Assembly: GCA_964550915.1 (NCBI GenBank)
Contig: CAZKBY010000029.1
Coordinates: forward strand, 1-19,805
Reading direction: 5' to 3'
Length of the DNA: 19,805 nt
From: JARYMI01 sp964550915
Lineage (GTDB): Bacteria > Acidobacteriota > Aminicenantia > Aminicenantales > UBA8522
The notes under the pieces were generated by a model, which saw nothing but the letters and a program-made list of their open reading frames with translations, was not told where the DNA came from and made no database searches. Shown in pieces: positions 15,004-19,805 of the stretch. The position numbers were made by a program, and so were the translations under genes. The first letter of the stretch is position 1. Every line of letters starts with the position of its first letter.

Positions 15004-16776
15004 ATGGCCAAGGAAGAAAAGAAGACGGTCACACTGAAGATAGACGGCATCGAAGTCCAGGCCGAACGGGGCACTCCTATCATCAAGCTGGCCTCCAGAC
15101 TCGGCATCCATATTCCTACCCTCTGTCACAACGATTTCGTCGAGCCGTATGGAAGCTGCCGGGTATGCTCAGTGGAAGTGAGGCGGGGGAAGAGGAAGCG
15201 GCTTGTCACTGCCTGCAACTATCCTGCCCAAGAGGGTGAGGAAATCTATACCAACACCGAATGGGTCAAAGAAAACAGGCGGTTGATCCTGGAGCTCCTC
15301 CTGGCCCGCTGCCCTGAAGTTCGGGTAATCAAAGACCTGGCCGCGGAGCATGGGATTACCGAGACCCGGTTCGAGAAGCTCTATGAGGATTGCATCGCTT
15401 GCGGGCTATGTGTGCGGATCTGCAGCGAAGTTGTCGGCGCGAACGCTATCGGCTGGGCCGGCCGGGGCGTCAATCGGGAAGTCACGACGCCCTTCGAGAT
15501 CGATCCTGAGGCCTGCATTGGCTGCGGTGCCTGCGCCGGCGTCTGTCCGACGGGCTGTATCCATATCGAACCCGTCTGGGAGCGGCCGGGTGAGGTGCGA
15601 GAGCTCACTCTCGGGCCAACGAGCGCCGTCTACATCCCTACTTACCAGGCCGTGCCAAAAATGCCGGTCATTGACCCCGCGGCCTGCATTCATTTCAAGA
15701 CGGGCGGGTGCAAAATCTGCCAGAAAGTCTGCGAGCCTCGGGCGATCGATCACGGCCAGCAAGAGCGCATCGAGGAGATTGAGGTTGGCCAGATCCTCGT
15801 CACCACCGGCTACGACCTCTTCGACGCCAGGAAGATGCCCCAGTACGGCTACGGAACGCTGGACAATGTCTACACCGGCCTGGAGGTCGAGCACATGCTC
15901 AACTCGAGCGGCCCGACGGGCGGCCGCATCCTGCTCAAGAACGGCCAGGAGCCGCGGGCCGTGGGTATTGTCCACTGCGTCGGCTCGCGCGATGAGAATC
16001 ACCACCCCTACTGTTCCCGGATCTGCTGCATGTATGCTCTCAAGTTTGCCCATTTGATCAAGGACCGGACCGAAGCCGAAGTCTACCAGTTCTACATCGA
16101 CATGAGGTCATTCGGCAAAGGCTATGAAGAGTTTTACAGCCGCATCCTGGACGAGGGAGTGAATGTCATCCGGGGCAGGGTGGCCGAGGTGGCCAAGGCT
16201 GGCTGGTCCTGGGAGGATGAAGGCCGACTTCTGATCCGCTGCGAGGATACCCTCATCAGGAAGTTCAGGGAGATTCCCGTGGACATGGTCATCCTTTGCA
16301 GCGCCGTTGAGCCGGGAAAGGACGCAGACAAAATTCAGCGACTTTTCTCGCTCAGCCGAAGCCCGGACGGATTCTTCCTGGAGAAGCATCCCAAGCTAGA
16401 CCCGACAGCCACGGCCACCGACGGGGTTTATATTGCCGGTTGCTGCCAGGGACCTAAGGATATTCCCGACACGGTGGCCCAGGCGAGCTCTGCCGCAGCC
16501 CGGATCCTGGCGACTATTGGAAAGGGTGAAGTCGAAATTGCGAGCATCACGGCCGCGATCGACCCCGAAGTCTGCGCAGGTTGCCGCGTCTGTAACGACC
16601 TGTGCCCGTACTCGGCCATCGAGTTCGATAGTGAGGAAATGATCTCTCGGGTGAACGAGGCGCTCTGTAAGGGCTGCGGCACGTGCGTCGCGGCCTGCCC
16701 TTCCGGCGCTGCGCAGCAGAATCATTTCCGCGATCGACAGATTTTCGCCGAGATCGAGGGCCTCCTGGGCGATTAA
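15004..16776 (+). CDS. hdrA (C-terminal half): Fusion of a NuoG/HydA-like Fe-S front end with the C-terminal half of HdrA
   Basis: A 590-residue fusion. Residues 8-80 are a [2Fe-2S] ferredoxin domain (Cys41, 52, 55, 71). Two [4Fe-4S] motifs follow at Cys130-133-136-140 and Cys171-174-177-181. The His/Cys cluster motif of NuoG is absent; LLLARCPEVRVIKDLA stands there. From about 208 the sequence is HdrA: YIPTYQAVPKMPVID, the second half of the inserted ferredoxin (Cys228, 236, 239, 243), VGQILVTTGYDLFD, IVHCVGSRDENHHPYCSRIC, CCMYALK, and the FAD-tail DGVYIAGCCQGPKDIPDT (473-490). A C-terminal 2[4Fe-4S] ferredoxin ends it (Cys524-527-530-534; 555-558-561-565). The upstream half of HdrA is at 11751-12593. 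TAGGAGGAA (14992-15000) is its ribosome site and overlaps the nuoF stop. It would bridge NuoEF to HdrBC. I know of no standard name. Confidence 0.92.
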   Translation: MAKEEKKTVTLKIDGIEVQAERGTPIIKLASRLGIHIPTLCHNDFVEPYGSCRVCSVEVRRGKRKRLVTACNYPAQEGEEIYTNTEWVKENRRLILELLLARCPEVRVIKDLAAEHGITETRFEKLYEDCIACGLCVRICSEVVGANAIGWAGRGVNREVTTPFEIDPEACIGCGACAGVCPTGCIHIEPVWERPGEVRELTLGPTSAVYIPTYQAVPKMPVIDPAACIHFKTGGCKICQKVCEPRAIDHGQQERIEEIEVGQILVTTGYDLFDARKMPQYGYGTLDNVYTGLEVEHMLNSSGPTGGRILLKNGQEPRAVGIVHCVGSRDENHHPYCSRICCMYALKFAHLIKDRTEAEVYQFYIDMRSFGKGYEEFYSRILDEGVNVIRGRVAEVAKAGWSWEDEGRLLIRCEDTLIRKFREIPVDMVILCSAVEPGKDADKIQRLFSLSRSPDGFFLEKHPKLDPTATATDGVYIAGCCQGPKDIPDTVAQASSAAARILATIGKGEVEIASITAAIDPEVCAGCRVCNDLCPYSAIEFDSEEMISRVNEALCKGCGTCVAACPSGAAQQNHFRDRQIFAEIEGLLGD

Positions 16777-17117
16777 ACTTCCAGGTCTACTTTTTCGAGC
16801 AGAAGCTCGGTCCCTTCGAGAGTCTTGAGGTCGGTCGATCCACAGGACGAGCAGATGAAGACGAAATCATCCCTTTCGACGGTGGCCTGACACTTGCGAC
16901 AGCAAACCTTGAACGGAACTTCCTCGATCTCGAGGACCGCATCTCGGGCGATTGTCTCCTTCTTGTAAAGATCGAAGGCGGTTTCGAGGAACTCGGGAAC
17001 GACACCCGCCAGTTTGCCCACCTTCAGTTTGACGAGGACGATCTTGCGCGCTTTCTGTTCCTGAGCTTTTTCCTCCAGGATTTCGAACAGGCTGGCGATG
17101 ATGGATAGCTCATGCAT
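16773..17117 (-). CDS. hypA: HypA, nickel insertion protein for [NiFe]-hydrogenase
   Basis: A 114-residue nickel metallochaperone working with HypB to load nickel into the hydrogenase large subunit. It begins MHELSI, where His2 and Glu3 form the nickel site. The zinc ribbon ligands are Cys73, Cys76, Cys89 and Cys92 (CRKCQ...CSSCG), with an extra Cys72. The length matches the family (about 113-120). It overlaps the end of hypB by 8 bases and is the last gene of the minus-strand operon. Its TAA shares the TTAA at 16773-16776 with the stop of the convergent HdrA fusion gene. Confidence 0.95.
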   Translation of the reverse strand: MHELSIIASLFEILEEKAQEQKARKIVLVKLKVGKLAGVVPEFLETAFDLYKKETIARDAVLEIEEVPFKVCCRKCQATVERDDFVFICSSCGSTDLKTLEGTELLLEKVDLEV

Positions 17118-17781
17118 GGCGCTGGATCATGTTGACGCGGCGCTCGATGAAGAAGCGGACGAGCTCGGCAATGCCTGCCCCCCTGAGGGCGGAGGTCAGA
17201 AAGACACGGAGCTTGGGGTTGATCTCCAGGGCTTCCTTTTCCGCCCGCCTCAGGTCGAAAGGAAGGACCGGCAACAGGTCCGCCTTGGTGAAGATGAGGC
17301 AGTCGGCCGTGGCAAAGGCCTTGGGATATTTCTTGGGTTTGTCGTCGCCCTCGGGAAGCGACAGGAGCACACAGCGCAGGCTTTCTCCCAGGTCGTAGCT
17401 GGCCGGGCAGACCAGGTTGCCAACGTTTTCGATGAATAAAAACTTGGTCCCGGAGGGAATTTCGGGAATGAGCCTGGCCACCATCTTGGCCTCAAGATGG
17501 CAGGCGCCGCCCGTGGTGATCTGCCAGGCCGGGACACCTTTCTTCCGGATTCTCTCGGCGTCCAGATCCGTTTCGATATCGCCCTCGATAACAGCCATCG
17601 GATGATTCTGCTTGAGGGCTTCCGCGATCCTCTCTAAAAGGGCTGTCTTGCCCGCGCCCGGCGAGCTGAGGAAATTGACCGTCAGGATGCCTTCTTTTTC
17701 CAGCCTTGTCCGGATTTCTGCTGCAATTTTCTTGTTGGAGCCTAAGATCTCCTCGCGGACAAGGACCTCTTTTCTCTTCAC
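17110..17781 (-). CDS. hypB: HypB, GTPase for hydrogenase nickel insertion
   Basis: A 223-residue SIMIBI-class GTPase. The P-loop is SSPGAGKT (39-46), followed by EGDIETDLDAERI (66-78), GGACHLEAKMV with metal-site Cys94-His95, IENVGNLVCP with Cys125 (118-126), and TKAD (165-168) as the guanine-specificity motif (usually NKxD). The N-terminal CxxCGC motif and the His-rich stretch of some HypB proteins are absent, so it probably does not store nickel. It lies three bases after the protease gene and overlaps hypA by 8 bases, consistent with one transcript. Confidence 0.95.
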   Translation of the reverse strand: MKRKEVLVREEILGSNKKIAAEIRTRLEKEGILTVNFLSSPGAGKTALLERIAEALKQNHPMAVIEGDIETDLDAERIRKKGVPAWQITTGGACHLEAKMVARLIPEIPSGTKFLFIENVGNLVCPASYDLGESLRCVLLSLPEGDDKPKKYPKAFATADCLIFTKADLLPVLPFDLRRAEKEALEINPKLRVFLTSALRGAGIAELVRFFIERRVNMIQRHA

Positions 17782-17784
17782 GTC

Positions 17785-18264
17785 CTATTCCTCTGCGCTT
17801 CTCAGGACTTCTTTGACTTTTTCGGCAATGGCCGGCAACTGCTCTTTCATTTCCTCCGAAAGCCCCTCTCCCAGGGAATAAATGTTCTTTGCCTCTACAG
17901 CCACGACCTGGATGGAGGAAGGCACGGGAAGGCCGAGGCCTCGCCCGATTTCAATCGTCTGGGGAACCGAGACGTAGTGGGGAGACGGTCCTGGCATGGC
18001 CCGGATGTCAGTCTCGCCTAAAACCAGGATTTTCCCCGGCCGGGGAGAGTCTCGCTTGATTGTGTCGACAAGGATGAGGCGGTCGTAGCCGACGATGACG
18101 TCTAAAAGAGCGAGGCCGGACAGGGAGCATTCCTCCAGGTCGATATTCCGGAAAGCGCCGGCCGGCCTTTTCTTGGATTCTTCTCTGAGCAGGCGGATGA
18201 CCTGGATGCCCACCCCGTCATCCCCGTAGAGTTCGTTTCCCAGGCCGAGAACAAGAGTCTTCAT
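17785..18264 (-). CDS. Hydrogenase maturation endopeptidase (HyaD/HybD/HycI family)
   Basis: A 159-residue protease that trims the C-terminal tail of the [NiFe]-hydrogenase large subunit after nickel insertion. The opening LVLGLGNELYGDDGVGIQVI has the family motif. The nickel-sensing ligands by analogy with HybD are Glu11, Asp67 (LVDTIKRD) and His96 (PSPHYVSV). The length is typical. It starts with an ATGA overlap on the stop of the receiver-kinase gene and is followed three bases later by hypB. Each such protease serves one large subunit, so a [NiFe]-hydrogenase should be encoded nearby, outside the window. Which group it serves cannot be told from here. Confidence 0.93.
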   Translation of the reverse strand: MKTLVLGLGNELYGDDGVGIQVIRLLREESKKRPAGAFRNIDLEECSLSGLALLDVIVGYDRLILVDTIKRDSPRPGKILVLGETDIRAMPGPSPHYVSVPQTIEIGRGLGLPVPSSIQVVAVEAKNIYSLGEGLSEEMKEQLPAIAEKVKEVLRSAEE

Positions 18265-19373
18265 TTTTTCTCATCTTCGGGCAGCGGCAGCCTGACTCTG
18301 AACGTCGAGCCCTGTCCCAGCTCGCTCTCGACCTGAATCGAACCATCGTGAGCTTCCACGATTTTCTTGGCGATCGAAAGCCCCAGGCCGGTTCCCTTGA
18401 TTTTCTGATCCTCCCGGCGGCTTACCCGGTAGAACTGATCGAAAATAAAAGGAAGATGCTCTTTGGCGATGCCGATCCCTGTGTCCTTCACAACGGCGAT
18501 GACGAAGCTATTCTCCACACCGAGAGTGACCACGACCGAACCGCCGGGTTTGTTGTATTTGATAGCATTAGTGATGAGATTGGAGAAAACCTGCTCCAGC
18601 ATCTGCTCATCCCCCAACACAGAGGCTGGCCCCTTGGCTGATTCGAGCTTGAGGCTCACCCCATACTCCCTTGCCAGCGGTTCCAAGAAATCAACCTGTT
18701 TCTGGAGCAACCTTTCGAGCCCCACAGGCTTGAGGTTAGCGACAATCTTTCCCTGGTCGATCCTGGCCAGGTCCAGCCAGTCATTGATCAACCGCAGAAG
18801 GCTGTCCAGCCGCTCCCGGGCCCGCAGGATCATCTCCTGCTGGGTCTTATCGACTTGACCGGCCAATCCTGCCAGGATGACTTCGAAATACTGCTGAATG
18901 GCCACCAGCGGGCTGCGGAGCTGGTGGGTGACCATGGTGATAAAATTATCCTCCAGGAGCTTCTTTTCGCGCCGCAGAGAGTCGGCCTCCAGGGCCAGAC
19001 GCCTTCTTTCCAGAGCCCGGCCGATGATCAGCCGGAGTTCCTCCGGCGTGAAAGGCTTTGGCAGAAAGTCATAGGCGCCTTTCTTCATCGCTTCAACGGC
19101 GGAGTCCACGGTCGCGTACCCCGTAATGACGATGGGAACGAGCAGAGGGTCGATCTCCTTTATCTTTTCCAAGACTTCGAACCCGCTAATGCCAGGCATC
19201 TTCAGGTCAATGATGGCGATTTCGGGCTTGAGCTCCCTTATTTTTTCCAGCCCGGCCTCGCCGTTTTCGGCGGTCACGGAGACGAATCCGCCCTTGGCTA
19301 GGATGAGGGAACAAGAATCCCTCATGGCTTCTTCATCGTCAATCACAAGAATAGTCGGCTTTTTTTCGGCCAC
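18261..19373 (-). CDS. Soluble receiver-histidine kinase hybrid
   Basis: A 370-residue cytoplasmic protein with no membrane segment. Residues 5-122 are a receiver (Asp12-Asp13, phosphoacceptor Asp56, Thr84, Lys106 in LPKPF). A short coiled linker follows, then HisKA with His150 (MVTHQLRSPLVAIQ). The HATPase has NLITNAIKYN (265-274), DTGIGI (297-302) and GTGLGLSIAKKIV (327-339). Its receiver closely resembles that of the receiver-GcvH protein (MGAFDYLPKPFTPADLR versus KGAYDFLPKPFTPEELR), suggesting a shared origin or crosstalk. The start is GTG 19373 with GGAG seven bases upstream; the ATG at 19386 is out of frame. It overlaps the protease gene as ATGA, so a signalling protein and hydrogenase maturation are translated from one message. 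Confidence 0.93.
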   Translation of the reverse strand: MAEKKPTILVIDDEEAMRDSCSLILAKGGFVSVTAENGEAGLEKIRELKPEIAIIDLKMPGISGFEVLEKIKEIDPLLVPIVITGYATVDSAVEAMKKGAYDFLPKPFTPEELRLIIGRALERRRLALEADSLRREKKLLEDNFITMVTHQLRSPLVAIQQYFEVILAGLAGQVDKTQQEMILRARERLDSLLRLINDWLDLARIDQGKIVANLKPVGLERLLQKQVDFLEPLAREYGVSLKLESAKGPASVLGDEQMLEQVFSNLITNAIKYNKPGGSVVVTLGVENSFVIAVVKDTGIGIAKEHLPFIFDQFYRVSRREDQKIKGTGLGLSIAKKIVEAHDGSIQVESELGQGSTFRVRLPLPEDEKK

Positions 19374-19393
19374 GGCTTTTCTCCATGGGGTCT

Positions 19394-19422
19394 ATTTTAG
19401 CGCAAATCGCGATTCATTTCAG
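19394..19422 (-). promoter_or_regulatory. Probable promoter of the receiver-kinase/hyp operon with a palindrome in the spacer
   Basis: On the minus strand, CTGAAA (19417-19422) and TAAAAT (19394-19399) are 17 bases apart. The spacer contains the perfect 10-base palindrome AATCGCGATT (19405-19414), a plausible operator. Start is predicted near 19387, just before the GGAG of the GTG start. Confidence 0.4.
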
Positions 19423-19671
19423 CCCAGACTTTTCATGGAGAGCATCTCTATCTCCGTGAGGAAAGGGGCCTGTCGTGGTTCACCCCCCGCGCGCATCGCG
19501 GTCGATCTTGTTGATTTCAATTTCAAACAGCCTGTGGCATCAAGCGCTCCGGGCGGCGGGGGGCCCCAAGCCACGCCACTCCCCTCTTCTGTTTCTTGGG
19601 GACTGCACAGATTTGGAGATACTTTTTTCCAGACAGGATTGGAAGGATAATAAGGAAGAGACGGATGGAGT
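19423..19671. other. Unexplained intergenic stretch
   Basis: About 250 bases without a gene I can support. It contains GGGGCCCC (19560-19567), a 7-base inverted repeat CCCCAAG (19564-19570) and CTTGGGG (19595-19601) with a 24-base loop, and an AT-rich tail. There is no U-tract after the inverted repeat on either strand, so it is not a classic terminator. I recognise no mobile-element end. Confidence 0.5.
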
Positions 19672-19805
19672 CTATTTTTTAAGGAGTTTGGCGATCCGTG
19701 CCAGCAGGTCATCAGGCTTGACCGGCTTGTCGATATAGTCATCGGGGCCGACCATGCCTTCTTCATCGCCCATTAACTGGAATCATGTGCCGGCGATTAC
19801 CTTCA
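19672..19805 (-). pseudogene. C-terminal tail of a receiver domain, frame interrupted
   Basis: Reading leftward to TAG (19672-19674), the frame gives MGDEEGMVGPDDYIDKPVKP, then DDLLARIAKLLKK. This is the beta5-alpha5 end of a single-domain receiver: Lys of DKP would be the conserved active-site lysine, and DEE...DDYxxKPV endings occur in small response regulators. The frame meets TGA at 19783-19785, only four codons before this segment. Another frame reads EGNRRHMIPV next to it, which also resembles receiver sequence. A frameshift or deletion near 19774-19785, real or from assembly, is the best explanation. The rest lies beyond the window. Confidence 0.5.

Noticed and set aside
19419..19766. 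115-codon minus-strand open frame at the right end
   Set aside because: It runs in another frame through the receiver tail and the intergenic gap; composition is random-looking and Ser/Pro-rich.

Overview
The window reads as a GC-rich segment from a strictly anaerobic bacterium. The signs are heterodisulfide-reductase-like (Hdr) subunits with flavin/Fe-S NADH dehydrogenase subunits, [NiFe]-hydrogenase maturation genes, several redox- or stress-type two-component proteins and a large catabolic NAD-glutamate dehydrogenase. Gene style suggests Candidatus Aminicenantes or a Desulfobacterota-like lineage, but the sequence alone does not settle this. I see no rRNA, tRNA, CRISPR array or recognisable insertion sequence.

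Layout. 1-4855 (minus strand) is a three-gene signalling operon. It encodes a membrane Cache-HAMP histidine kinase with a one-base frame disruption in a homopolymer, a receiver protein fused to a GcvH-like domain that lacks the lipoyl lysine, and a HEAT-repeat/P-loop protein that runs off the left edge. 4860-6250 carries a divergent Rrf2-family regulator and a TauE/SafE anion exporter; similar operator-like sites sit before both. 6314-6971 is a nucleotidyltransferase overlapped by a 53-residue basic protein, a toxin-antitoxin-like pair. 6988-9864 (minus) is a 958-residue NAD-glutamate dehydrogenase with a palindrome-rich control region.

10195-16776 (plus) is the centrepiece, a six-gene redox operon: hdrC, hdrB, the N-terminal half of hdrA, nuoE, nuoF, and a fusion of a NuoG/HydA-like Fe-S front end with the C-terminal half of hdrA. 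HdrA is split inside its inserted ferredoxin domain. The nuoEF genes lie between the two halves, and the downstream half is joined to the third NADH-dehydrogenase-type subunit. I infer one soluble complex that passes electrons between NADH (NuoF), a flavin (split HdrA), ferredoxin or another low-potential carrier, and a disulfide-type site (HdrBC).

16773-19373 (minus) is a tightly packed operon: a receiver-histidine kinase, a hydrogenase maturation protease, hypB and hypA. It converges on the redox operon with overlapping stop codons. The hydrogenase structural genes are not in the window. At the right edge is the C-terminal tail of another receiver domain with a disrupted reading frame, separated from the kinase by about 300 bases of unexplained sequence.
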